From Didemnitutus sp047777955 (GTDB lineage: Bacteria > Verrucomicrobiota > Verrucomicrobiia > Opitutales > Opitutaceae): DNA of 64,000 bases. The DNA lies in assembly GCF_047777955.1 (NCBI RefSeq), contig NZ_CP180537.1, positions 1,054,001-1,118,000 on the forward strand. The letters are read 5' to 3'. The notes beneath the pieces were generated by a model that ran no database searches, was not told the origin of the DNA, and worked only from the letters and a program-made list of their open reading frames with translations. The number at the start of each line of letters is the position of its first letter. The first letter of the stretch is position 1. Below are positions 38,059 to 46,053 of the stretch, piece by piece. A program made the position numbers and the translations under genes.

Positions 38059-39726
38059 ATGCCCCGTCTACCCCTGCTCGCCGCGCTGCTGGCCGGTGCC
38101 GCCTTCGCGCAGCCGGTCGACCTGCTGGTCGTGCGCGGCAACCTCCACACGCTGAACCCGGCGCAGCCGCACGCCACCGCGCTGGCCGTGCGCGCCGGTC
38201 GCATCGTCTACGTCGGCGACGACGCCGGGGCGGAAAAGTTCCGCACCGACGCGCGGCGCGTGCTCGACCTCCACGGCGCCACCGCCGTGCCCGGCCTCAA
38301 CGACGCGCACATGCATCTCGCCGGCGTGGGCGAGCGCGAACTGTCGTTCAATCTCGAGGGCACGAGCGGCATCGCCGAGCTCCAGCAGCGCCTCGCGATC
38401 CGCGCGGCGCAGGCCGGGCCGCGGCAGTGGATCTTCGGACGCGGCTGGATCGAGACGCACTGGCGGCCGGCGGCGTTTCCGACCCGGCAGCAGCTCGACG
38501 CCGCGAGCGGGGCCCATCCGGTCGTGCTCCAGCGCGCGGATGGGCACGCCATCGTCGCCAACAGCCTTGCCTTGCGTCTGGCGGGCGTGACGCGCGACAC
38601 GCCCGATCCCGCTGGCGGGGAAATCCTGCGCGACGCCGCGGGCGAGCCCACCGGCATGCTCGTCGACAACGCGATGGCGCTCGTCACGCGCTTGATCCCG
38701 CCGCCCACGCCGGCGGAAGTCGAACGCGCGCTGATCGTCGGCGCGGAGCGCGAGGCGCGCCTCGGCTGGACGGGCCTCCAGATCGCCGGACACAGCTACG
38801 CGGAGGCGGAGCTGGTCCGCCGCCTCGTGGCGGAGGGCAAGATCAAGCTCCGCGTCTACGACGCCGTCAGCGGCTCCGATGGGAGTCGCGACCAGCTGCT
38901 CGCCGCCGGCCCGGTGATTGGCGAGAGCGGCGGCCGCTACACGCGCCGCGGCGTGAAGCTCTACATCGACGGCGCGCTCGGTTCGCGCGGCGCCGCGTTG
39001 CTGGCGCCTTACGCCGACGCGCCGCGATCGACCGGCCTGCTGATGCAGGAGGAGGCGCAGGTCATGCCGTTCCTCGTGGCGGCATTGCGACGGGGGATCC
39101 AGGTCGAGACGCACGCCATCGGCGACCGCGGCAACCGGACGATGCTCGACTGGTATGAGCGGGCCTTCGCCGCCGTGCCCGCCGCGGAGCGCGCGGTGCC
39201 GGAGCCGCGCTGGCGCATCGAGCACGCGCAGATCGTGGCGTCGGCGGACATCCCGCGGTTCGCCCGGCTCGGCGTCATCGCGTCGATGCAGCCGTCGCAT
39301 GCGATCGGCGACCTGTTTTTCGCCCCGCAGCGCCTCGGCCGCGAGCGGCTGGTGGGCGCCTATGCGTGGCAGTCGATGGTGCGCAGCGGCGCGGTGCTCG
39401 CGGCGGGTTCGGACGCGCCGGTCGAGCGGGGCGAGCCGATGATCGAATTCTACGCGGCCGTGGCGCGGCGCTCGCTCGAGGGGTATGCCGACGCGGACTG
39501 GCATCCCGAGGAACGACTGTCGCGCGAGCAGGCCCTGCACGCGCTGACGCTCGGCGCGGCCTACGCGGCGTTCGAAGAAAAGGAGCGGGGCAGCCTCGAA
39601 GTGGGGAAGTGGGCCGACCTCACCGTGCTCTCCGCCGACATCATGACGATTCCGGAGCCCGAAATCCTGAAAACCCGTTGTCTTTACACCATCGTGGGCG
39701 GCGAGGTCGTTCACGAACCCCGCTGA
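38059..39726 (+). CDS. Secreted YtcJ-like amidohydrolase
   Basis: The 555-residue protein has a signal peptide (LLAALLAGAAFAQ) and an amidohydrolase_3 fold. The N-terminal beta-sandwich has DLLVVRGNLHTLNP and GRIVYVGDD. The metal-site motif is NDAHMHL, with RIEHAQIV and VETHAIGDRGNR downstream. The closing segment is GSDAPVERGEPM followed by GSLEVGKWADLTVLS. Family members hydrolyse amide-type bonds with one or two metals. The substrate is unknown; the signal peptide predicts a periplasmic or lipoprotein-like location. It is the last gene before the integrated element. Confidence 0.9.
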   Translation: MPRLPLLAALLAGAAFAQPVDLLVVRGNLHTLNPAQPHATALAVRAGRIVYVGDDAGAEKFRTDARRVLDLHGATAVPGLNDAHMHLAGVGERELSFNLEGTSGIAELQQRLAIRAAQAGPRQWIFGRGWIETHWRPAAFPTRQQLDAASGAHPVVLQRADGHAIVANSLALRLAGVTRDTPDPAGGEILRDAAGEPTGMLVDNAMALVTRLIPPPTPAEVERALIVGAEREARLGWTGLQIAGHSYAEAELVRRLVAEGKIKLRVYDAVSGSDGSRDQLLAAGPVIGESGGRYTRRGVKLYIDGALGSRGAALLAPYADAPRSTGLLMQEEAQVMPFLVAALRRGIQVETHAIGDRGNRTMLDWYERAFAAVPAAERAVPEPRWRIEHAQIVASADIPRFARLGVIASMQPSHAIGDLFFAPQRLGRERLVGAYAWQSMVRSGAVLAAGSDAPVERGEPMIEFYAAVARRSLEGYADADWHPEERLSREQALHALTLGAAYAAFEEKERGSLEVGKWADLTVLSADIMTIPEPEILKTRCLYTIVGGEVVHEPR

Positions 39727-39755
39727 CGCCATCCGGCCTTGTGCCGCGCTAAGTC

Positions 39756-39792
39756 ATTAAAAGAGAAGGCCCTCCCGAGCAGTGGGAGGGCC
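39756..39792 (-). terminator. Rho-independent terminator, probably of the original tRNA-fMet
   Basis: A perfect 9-bp stem (39768-39776 with 39784-39792) is followed on the minus strand by CTTCTCTTTTAATG. It lies just beyond the 3' end of the tRNA remnant, where the tRNA's own terminator would be. It can also act for the amidohydrolase on the plus strand. Confidence 0.75.
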
Positions 39793-39798
39793 TCAAAT

Positions 39799-39843
39799 TG
39801 GGTGCAGGGGTTGGATTTGAACCAACGACCTTCAGGTTATGAG
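39799..39843 (-). other. attL: 3' remnant of initiator tRNA-fMet (CAU)
   Basis: Read on the minus strand this is tRNA positions 32-76: anticodon loop CTCATAA, 3' anticodon stem CCTGA, variable AGGTC, T-arm GTTGG-TTCAAAT-CCAAC, acceptor CCCTGCA and an encoded CCA. The sequence closely follows the 3' half of bacterial tRNA-fMet. Upstream of the anticodon loop the sequence no longer pairs, so this is a remnant left at the left edge of an insertion. The adjacent integrase starts 153 bases away. The discriminator is C rather than the usual A, which fits a non-functional copy. Confidence 0.8.
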
Positions 39844-39864
39844 AACAGGCCTTCAGGCTCTAAT

Positions 39865-39904
39865 AGCCAAAGTGCTTAACTCTCTTTGCACCAAATCTTT
39901 GGCT
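39865..39904. repeat. Inverted repeat between attL and integrase
   Basis: AGCCAAAG at 39865-39872 is repeated as CTTTGGCT at 39897-39904. A CCTTCAGG direct repeat (39829-39836 and 39850-39857 region) also lies here. Such short repeats beside the core site can be arm-type integrase or excisionase sites, or an integrase operator. Confidence 0.35.
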
Positions 39905-39995
39905 GTTTCTTTGACTACCGTAATTTCGGGAGCTGCTGCTCGTTGATCTGGGCTTCGTGAGGTTTCAAATCAACCTCAAAAAATAGGAGCACGTC

Positions 39996-41405
39996 ATGAG
40001 TCTGGAACTACGTCGGAATGTCAGCGAATGGTGGTATGGCCGCCTGCAATCGAACGGCCGTCGTTACGTCAAAAATCTCGGGGTCAAAGTCGAGGGCCGC
40101 GTCCCGCGCACGTTGCGCGAAACCGGCGACATCGTCTTCGAACGCTCGCGCGCGAAGGCGCAGGCCGCGCTCGAAAAAGCGCAGGCCGAATTGAAGCGCC
40201 GGGGCTCCGCGGAGGAACTCGTGCAGACGCTGCACGAAATCCGCACGGGCTCGCGCGTGCGGTCGATTCCGCTCGATGAACTCCCCACGCGTTGGGATGG
40301 ATTGCTGCGCCGTCGTCCGCTGAGCGATCTCTACCGAGCGCAGGGCATCAAACGCATCGAACGCTTCGTGGCGTTCGTGCGCAAGGCCTCCCCGGGCATC
40401 CACGAAATGGCGCAGGTGCAGGCCGCGGTGGCCACGGCCTACTGCAAGATGGAACTCCAGCGCGGCATCAGCGCGCAGACCTACAATCAGATCGTGATCC
40501 ACCTTCGATCCGTCTTTCAGCTGCTGCGCAAAGAAGGCGGCACGGCCGAAAATCCGTTCGAGGATATTCCGCTGCGCGAAGGCGAGACGATCTTCCGCAA
40601 GCCTTTCACCGTGGAGGAACTCGCGCTCATCGAGAAAACGGCGAAGGACGATCCGTTCATCTATCCGCTCATCGTCACCGGCATGTGCACCGCGATGCGA
40701 CGCGGCGACTGCTGCACGTTGCTGCGCAGCGCCGTCGATCTGAAGGCGGGATTTGTGACGGTGAAAACGTCCAAGACGGGCGAGACGGTGCAAATTCCCA
40801 TCTTCCCTTTGCTGCGAAGCGTCCTCGAAAAAGCGCTGGCGGAGCCGCCGGTGCGGCCTCCGTTCTACGTCTTCCCCAGCTTGGAGGCACACTATCGGAT
40901 CAACGCCGATCATCTCACGGACCGGGTGCGGCGCGTCTTCAAAGCCGCGGGTTTCTACAACACCGATCCGGGCGAGTCGGCCGAAGACACCGGCTCGCGC
41001 GGGCAGGTGCAGCAAGCGCGCGCGCACGGCGTGCGTCGCGCGTCGGTGCGGGACTTCCATTCGTTTCGCGTCTCGTGGGTCACGGTCGCGCTCACCGCGG
41101 GCGTGCCGCTGGAAATTGTCCAACGCGTCACCGGCCACCGGACGACGGACATTGTGCTCAAACACTACTTCCAACCCGGCAAGGAAGACTTCCGGCGCAC
41201 GCTCGCGGGCAAGCTGCCGGCGCTGCTCGGCGATCACACGCAGCGCGCGGCCGACGAGTTCAATCTTGCCGACCTGCGCGCGAAGCTGACCGCGATGGAG
41301 GATTCGACCTGGCGACACATTCGCGACGAACTGCTCAGCCGGTTGCCGGCCGAGAAGAATGTCACGCCGCTGCCCGCCTTGTCGAAGTCTTCGTTCGCGG
41401 CCTGA
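39996..41405 (+). CDS. Tyrosine-family site-specific integrase
   Basis: The 469-residue recombinase carries the catalytic set: Arg in CTAMRRGDCC (R235/R236), Lys in KTSKTGE, H355-SF-R358, H381 in VTGHRTTD and the nucleophile Y391 in LKHYF. The core-binding SAM-like domain spans about residues 95-190, and a long coiled N-terminal arm precedes it. It is oriented away from attL and lies 153 bases from it, the usual place for an integrase that uses a tRNA gene as its target. A 6-bp stem at 41413-41430 follows the stop. Confidence 0.93.
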   Translation: MSLELRRNVSEWWYGRLQSNGRRYVKNLGVKVEGRVPRTLRETGDIVFERSRAKAQAALEKAQAELKRRGSAEELVQTLHEIRTGSRVRSIPLDELPTRWDGLLRRRPLSDLYRAQGIKRIERFVAFVRKASPGIHEMAQVQAAVATAYCKMELQRGISAQTYNQIVIHLRSVFQLLRKEGGTAENPFEDIPLREGETIFRKPFTVEELALIEKTAKDDPFIYPLIVTGMCTAMRRGDCCTLLRSAVDLKAGFVTVKTSKTGETVQIPIFPLLRSVLEKALAEPPVRPPFYVFPSLEAHYRINADHLTDRVRRVFKAAGFYNTDPGESAEDTGSRGQVQQARAHGVRRASVRDFHSFRVSWVTVALTAGVPLEIVQRVTGHRTTDIVLKHYFQPGKEDFRRTLAGKLPALLGDHTQRAADEFNLADLRAKLTAMEDSTWRHIRDELLSRLPAEKNVTPLPALSKSSFAA

Positions 41406-41429
41406 CGCCGCTACCGCCCGAACTGGCGG

Positions 41430-42260
41430 TCATGGGGCGTCGTCGGGCGTCTCCGTGACCGCCGGGACGGTGATCAGGTATTTGGGGTCGAGGCGACCGC
41501 CGGGGATCAGCGCGCGCTTGCCGCTGCCGAGGTCAACTTTGGTCACGTCCAGTTGTTTGAACCACGCGTGACCGTGGCGCTCGGCGAGATGCAGAAACAG
41601 CCGCTTCACCTTGATCGAGGTGCAATGCTCCAGAAGGAGCTGCACCACGTCCGGCCGCAACGTGCCCAAGCTTTCGAACACGAGACTGGCGTGCTCGTAG
41701 GCGGCGGCATCGGGCGTGAGTTGGTGGAGTAATTCGAGCGCCGCCCGTTCCGGTGCGGAAATGGTCACGCTGAATGCGCCCGCATCATGTTCCCGCCAGC
41801 CCGCGTCAACCGGCAGAAAGTCCGTGCGCATGTGGCGGACGCGGCTGGCCAAAGGGAGTCCCTGAAACCATGCGGGCAGCCGGTCGCGGGCACGGCTGAA
41901 GAGATAAACGGGATAGTGGTCCCCCAACGGAAGGAAGTGCGCGAAGCCGGAGAGTTCCAAGGCGGTGCGTCCGCCCGGATGAAACCACTTCGACTTTCCT
42001 TGCAGGCCGAACACCGCGCCCAACCAAGACGGCGATTCGGCCCGAACCGTAAAGGCGCCGTCACCGACCCGGCGCAACCAACCGGAACGCGCATAGTAGT
42101 CGGCCAGCCGGGTCGAGATCCCCTGCTGCCGGAGCCACGGGGAGGTCAGCACGGTGCCCGAAGGGGCGGACATCAGGCGCTGGTTGAGTTTGGGCCTCTT
42201 GGCTTTGGAATCGTCGGGCATGGCTGAGTCGGGATGGGCCGGAAGTTTATTTTGAGTCAA
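41430..42260 (-). CDS. AbiEi-type regulator (type IV antitoxin family)
   Basis: The 276-residue protein has an N-terminal winged-helix segment (SPWLRQQGISTRLADYYARSGWLRRVG) followed by the AbiEi C-terminal region (GGRTALELSGFAHFLPLG, then SAPERAALELLHQL and VKRLFLHLAERHGHAW). AbiEi proteins repress their own promoter and neutralise the AbiEii nucleotidyltransferase toxin. No AbiEii-like gene is adjacent, so this is an orphan regulator that may control the island. A dyad operator lies 19 bases upstream. It converges on the integrase. Confidence 0.8.
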   Translation of the reverse strand: MTQNKLPAHPDSAMPDDSKAKRPKLNQRLMSAPSGTVLTSPWLRQQGISTRLADYYARSGWLRRVGDGAFTVRAESPSWLGAVFGLQGKSKWFHPGGRTALELSGFAHFLPLGDHYPVYLFSRARDRLPAWFQGLPLASRVRHMRTDFLPVDAGWREHDAGAFSVTISAPERAALELLHQLTPDAAAYEHASLVFESLGTLRPDVVQLLLEHCTSIKVKRLFLHLAERHGHAWFKQLDVTKVDLGSGKRALIPGGRLDPKYLITVPAVTETPDDAP

Positions 42261-42301
42261 ATTAATCCACCTCTGTTAGTTTATTTTGCGATAGAATAAA
42301 C
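42244..42301. promoter_or_regulatory. Probable AbiEi operator/promoter: inverted and direct repeats
   Basis: GTTTATT at 42279-42285 is repeated inversely as AATAAAC at 42295-42301. AGTTTATTTTG occurs twice in direct orientation (42244 and 42278), the first copy covering the AbiEi start codon. The stretch is AT-rich in a GC-rich context. AbiEi proteins are known to bind inverted repeats upstream of their own gene. Confidence 0.55.
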
Positions 42302-42356
42302 CATACGAGTCCCGCGCGGAAATTAATGCATTCGGATTTTGCCTCCGACCGCGGGC

Positions 42357-42389
42357 AAAAAAATACCGCCCCGGTGGCCCCCGGGGCGG
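42357..42389 (-). terminator. Rho-independent terminator (minus strand)
   Basis: A 9-bp stem (42366-42374 with 42381-42389) is followed on the minus strand by TATTTTTTTG. It is the second of two minus-strand terminators between the RadC-like gene and the AbiEi promoter, isolating the latter. Confidence 0.85.
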
Positions 42390-42471
42390 CTGGCCCGTGC
42401 CGAGTGAACATCACGCCGTGCGGGCGTGAGTCAACGCGCGATCCGGGCCGCGGATTCGTGGGTGTCGTCCC

Positions 42472-42495
42472 AAAAAAGGGCCTCACACGAGGCCC
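42472..42495 (-). terminator. Rho-independent terminator of the RadC-like gene
   Basis: A 7-bp stem (42478-42484 with 42489-42495) overlaps the stop codon of the RadC-like gene, followed on the minus strand by TTTTTTG. Confidence 0.8.
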
Positions 42496-42935
42496 GCAGC
42501 GCGGAAGGAATAATAGCCGACCTTCAGCGGGTCGGCCTTCGCGTCACCAACGATGACGTGGTCGATGAGGTCGATGTCGATCACCTTGGCCGCCTCGCGG
42601 AGTTGGCGGGTGATGTGGACATCGGCGGCGCTCGGCGCCGGATCGCCGGAGGGATGATTGTGAGCGACCATGAGGGCCGTGGCACCAGCGAGGATCGCAC
42701 CGCGAAAAACTTCCCGTGGAGCTACCAGGGTGGACGTGGCCGTGCCGAGGGTGACGAGGTGACGGCTGATCGGGTGATTCTTGCGGTCGAGATAGACACA
42801 GTAGAACGCCTCCTGCATCGGGTTTTCGTCGAACGCGGAGCGAAGGTATTCGACGACCGCTTCCGGCCGGTCGAGCCGGACCTCTTCGCCGAGGGAAACG
42901 AGGGAGTAAACGATCTTGGCTTCATAAACGCGCAT
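42483..42935 (-). CDS. Short RadC-family JAMM/MPN protein
   Basis: The 150-residue protein is the RadC catalytic-like domain alone: ISRHLVTLGTATSTLVAPRE, then the JAMM metal motif HNHPSGDPAPSAAD, then DIDLIDHVIVGD. It lacks the N-terminal helix-hairpin-helix part of chromosomal RadC, which is usual for copies on mobile elements. The function is unproven; a repair or anti-restriction role is often proposed. The ATG at 42935 is chosen since the upstream extension is Arg-rich and unlike the family. Confidence 0.87.
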   Translation of the reverse strand: MRVYEAKIVYSLVSLGEEVRLDRPEAVVEYLRSAFDENPMQEAFYCVYLDRKNHPISRHLVTLGTATSTLVAPREVFRGAILAGATALMVAHNHPSGDPAPSAADVHITRQLREAAKVIDIDLIDHVIVGDAKADPLKVGYYSFRAAGLV

Positions 42936-43400
42936 GGTGAGCGCTCGCGCGAGCCGCGTTTCCCTTTCTCGACGTGGTGTCGAGTGATCGCGGGTGCTGC
43001 CCGGTTGAGCGCCCGCTCGGGATGGGCGAAAGTCAAAGCGCTGGATGGAGCGCCGAGGCGGCGGATTTATCCGCAACGAGGGGGAAGCGGAATGTTTGCG
43101 CGTGGTGGAGATCGCGCAGCGATACTACCTTGACCGCCCATAAAATGGGGCGCTACCGGACGGGGCAGAGCTAGAAGAATTCGAGCGAAGCGAGCGTTGG
43201 TTCGGGGAACTAGATTGGAGCTTTACCATGGAGCATCGCTTCGACAGTAGTGGCCTGTGTCGGCGCGCTGAGAAACTCAGGGCGGTGGCGTGCATCGAAT
43301 ATTCGACTGCGCGCAGTGGCCCACCACGGTGGAGGGCTCCAACTGGGCTTATATAGGTCCTCGCACGAGGCCACCTTAACGTCAGTCAGCCCATTGAACA
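42936..43400. other. Intergenic region between RadC-like and HNH genes
   Basis: These 465 bases show no convincing gene. A TATATAGG element at 43350-43357, 44 bases before the HNH start, is a candidate -10 region; the same 8-mer occurs at 50151-50158 before jetA. Confidence 0.4.
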
Positions 43401-44009
43401 ATGAACCCAGTGCTATCGGGGGCAGCACCCGCTCGCCCGCTCACAAAAAAGATTAACGGATTCCCGCGGAAAAAGCATCGGCTATTATCCCAAGTGGCCG
43501 CCACGTTTCGGGCGAGAAATGAAACCCCCTGGTGGCTACGCGATGCGCGCCGATGCAGCGGAACTCAGCATTACTCGTGGATCGATCTGTTTCTCCGCGA
43601 CGGATTCAAATGCGTTTACTGCGGTTCCGATCTTAGCGCGTCAGCCCTAACTATCGCCACCGCGACACATGACCATGTGATCCCTCAATGCCTCTTCACC
43701 GTAGCGTCTGAGGCGAATCGTGGCGTTAATCTCGTCGCCTGCTGCGCGCTCTGCAATTCGCTGAAAGGAAACTGGCATCCAGCGACAGCCGATGACCCGA
43801 CCTGGCGGAGCAGAGCAGACTTTATCAACTCGGCGCGGCGCTTCATCGAAAAAGCAGCCGAGCAGGTTCATGCGAGATATCAGCGATTCGTTGGTTGCGC
43901 GACGAACGCTGCACCCTTGGACCGTTGGTCGGTAGACCGGAGGGCGCTGATCGCGGCAGACCGCGAAGACTATCTGAAATCGGCCCCCGCGAATTGCGCC
44001 TCCGAGTAA
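43401..44009 (+). CDS. HNH endonuclease
   Basis: The 202-residue protein has a compact HNH core: CVYCG at residues ~72-76, THDHVIPQCLF with the catalytic His pair, Asn in NRGVNLVACCALCNSLKG, and a second Cys pair (CALC) completing a zinc-ribbon. Flanking regions are not recognised. Solitary HNH nucleases are common in islands and may be restriction-like or homing-type; no intein or intron is seen around it. Confidence 0.85.
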   Translation: MNPVLSGAAPARPLTKKINGFPRKKHRLLSQVAATFRARNETPWWLRDARRCSGTQHYSWIDLFLRDGFKCVYCGSDLSASALTIATATHDHVIPQCLFTVASEANRGVNLVACCALCNSLKGNWHPATADDPTWRSRADFINSARRFIEKAAEQVHARYQRFVGCATNAAPLDRWSVDRRALIAADREDYLKSAPANCASE

Positions 44010-44013
44010 GGAC

Positions 44014-44045
44014 AAAACGAAGAGCCCACTCGCAGGAGTGGGCTC
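44014..44045 (-). terminator. Rho-independent terminator between convergent genes
   Basis: A perfect 10-bp stem (44022-44031 with 44036-44045) with a GCAG loop is followed on the minus strand by TTCGTTTTG. It ends transcripts from the small coiled-coil gene and can block those from the HNH gene. Confidence 0.85.
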
Positions 44046-44096
44046 GCAAGAAGAACGGACTTCGAACAATGCCTAGCGGCATGTCGTGTCCGAGGT

Positions 44097-44285
44097 TCAT
44101 TTCATGAAGGCCTTGAGGCGCGAATTCAGGACTTTGATGTCGATCTCGGCACCGGTGACGGTGGCGCGCGCCTTTGCGAGCCGCACCTCGGCTTGGAGGA
44201 GTTCTTTCTTCAGCTTCGTGAGTTCGTCGGGTGCGTCACTCCCGCGCAAACGCGCGGCGGGAAGTTCTGAGGTGCCATTGTTCAT
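44097..44285 (-). CDS. Small coiled-coil protein
   Basis: The 62-residue protein has a charged heptad-like helix (LTKLKKELLQAEVRLAKARATV) spanning most of its length. Its own terminator lies 52 bases downstream and the upstream 130 bases are free of genes, which supports a real transcription unit. No family is recognised. It probably oligomerises. Confidence 0.55.
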   Translation of the reverse strand: MNNGTSELPAARLRGSDAPDELTKLKKELLQAEVRLAKARATVTGAEIDIKVLNSRLKAFMK

Positions 44286-44412
44286 AACGATGACCGGTCG
44301 TGCCGGTGTTGATGGTTAATGTGGACGGACAATGCCGCTGAACCGAGCGAATCGAGTTCTCGGCCGATGGCAGCGGCACGCGCCTACCGGAAACGCGGGA
44401 GCCATTCTCCCG

Positions 44413-44442
44413 AAAAAAAGGGAGCGGCACGACGCCGCTCCC
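44413..44442 (-). terminator. Rho-independent terminator of the DUF932 gene
   Basis: A perfect 9-bp stem (44420-44428 with 44434-44442) is followed on the minus strand by TTTTTTTCGG, 22 bases past the stop of the DUF932 gene. Confidence 0.9.
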
Positions 44443-44463
44443 TCGTGAAACCGATGTGCGAGG

Positions 44464-45315
44464 TCAGTTATTCGCAAACTCACCCGCCAAGGCCCAGAGC
44501 GCTTTGTTGAGCGTCCGTCCCTCCACCAGGCCCGCGACCGGCCGGGTGCGATTGCGCCGGAGGCCGGCGCCTTCCGAACGGCTAAGGTAGCGGTCGCCGC
44601 CTCGCGCGAGATGCTCCTGCACCACGTTGAACGTGGTCCAGAGATCGGTTGCCGCGTCGCCGTAGCGCACCGGAGAAAGCAGCTTCTCCGGCGTGAGCGC
44701 CTGCATCACGGGGTTGTCAGGCGTCCAGCGCAGCGCTGCCGCCCGCCGCGCGAATTCGAGACGAGTCGCCTGCGAGAGTTGCACCGCCTGCCACTTCGCG
44801 ACGGCCTCCAGCGCGCGCGGGGTGTTCTTGGCGACGGACTGCGCTGCGCGGGCGAAGGCCTCGGCGGAAACGTCCATGTGCCGGATCGAGACGTGCGCGA
44901 AGTCCGTATCGGCGACCGTTAGCCCGTTACGGCAAACGAGCCGGTAGAGGCCGGCATCGATACGATAGGCCCGCGTGCCGTCGTGCGCGTTCTGGAGGAT
45001 CATCTCCGGACGAGTGTTGCCGACCTGCATCGCCCCAGCTTCCAAATCGGCGCGCCGCGCGAAACGAATCTCGTGCATCTGGTAGCCTACCCGGTCCTCG
45101 AGTCGCACGCGCTGCTCGGACGCGCGCACCGGCTCCCAACCTTCGGCGCCGAGCAGGGCAACGACCTGCGCGGTGGAAACGAACGTGTAACGAGCGGACA
45201 CCCCCGGCCGGGCATGTTCGGCAAAAACCGATGGCGCACAGCGGCGAAGATCGTCGGACGAAAGCGCCTTGAAGACGCGAGCGGGAGCAACGGTGACAGA
45301 TTCAATCGAGTTCAT
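44464..45315 (-). CDS. DUF932-family phage/plasmid-like protein
   Basis: The 283-residue protein matches the DUF932 family widespread on phages and plasmids: YTFVSTAQVVALLGAEGWEP near the N-terminus, GYQMHEIRF, MILQNAHDGTRAYRIDAGLY, LVCRNGLTVAD and YGDAATDLWTTFNVVQEHL. The molecular function is not established. The ATG at 45315 is chosen over a longer form with a basic nine-residue leader. It ends in a strong terminator and has a long gene-free region upstream. Confidence 0.85.
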   Translation of the reverse strand: MNSIESVTVAPARVFKALSSDDLRRCAPSVFAEHARPGVSARYTFVSTAQVVALLGAEGWEPVRASEQRVRLEDRVGYQMHEIRFARRADLEAGAMQVGNTRPEMILQNAHDGTRAYRIDAGLYRLVCRNGLTVADTDFAHVSIRHMDVSAEAFARAAQSVAKNTPRALEAVAKWQAVQLSQATRLEFARRAAALRWTPDNPVMQALTPEKLLSPVRYGDAATDLWTTFNVVQEHLARGGDRYLSRSEGAGLRRNRTRPVAGLVEGRTLNKALWALAGEFANN

Positions 45316-46053
45316 GACTTTCCTTGTTCTGAAGCGCCCCAACGAGGGCGCATCGTGGCGGGCCGCGCCACGCGGACCCCAACCCGAGCCGAACCGTTAA
45401 ATCGGCCGCCCCGGAGGGATGCCGACGATCAGCACCGTCACGCAAGGTGGAGCGCAGCGCAGCGAGCAATACCTTGAGGCGCGGACGGGCCGAGGCGCTC
45501 GCGCCGCAGGACCGCCAGCCGGCGTAGGTGCTATAATGAGGCACCCCACGGGGGACAGGCTTCGCACTCTGCGGATGCGCGAGCGGCGCAACGAGAGCGA
45601 GCCCCGACAGCCCAGCGGCGACTGAGCGTTATCCGCGGGTCGAGTGAGATCGGGCGGCGCGCAGGTGCGGGAGCGGAGCGAAGGCGACGGGCCGCGAGTG
45701 GAGGAAGGAGTCGGCGCCGGTGGGAGCGCGGCAAGGCCGCCGGTGTCGTGACCGGAGAGCCTGCGACCGGAAGCGATCCTGGCGAATGGTCGTGCTAGGA
45801 CGACGAATCGCCAGAGGCGGCCGTGAGCGCGGAGCCAAGCCGTCTCCGCCCGCAACGAGTGGCCGGAGCCGCAGTCGGAGCGGCACACCGAAGCGGTGGC
45901 CGATCCCGCTCGCGCTAACCAATTCGGCCTTGGCCGGCATCGGGGCGTTGCGGGGTGTCCCCGCTAGAATGGGGAGGGCGAGACGCAGACTCGACCGAGG
46001 GGAAAGACGTTTCCCCGTTGAAACCATAAACCAAACGGAAAACAACTCCCGGC
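45316..46053. other. Long intergenic region without a clear gene
   Basis: Frames on either strand encode Arg/Ala/Pro-rich sequence with no recognisable domain. A TATAAT hexamer (45532-45537) sits inside a GGTGC/GCACC dyad (45527-45545), an arrangement that could be a repressed promoter. It is about 510 bases before the next plus-strand gene. An untranslated RNA cannot be excluded. Confidence 0.4.

Noticed and set aside
39799..39892. A complete tRNA with long variable arm on the minus strand (GGTGCAA ... CTGCACC at the two ends)
   Set aside because: The 5' part gives no proper anticodon or D stem and the anticodon stem does not pair; only positions 32-76 match a tRNA. The end complementarity looks fortuitous.
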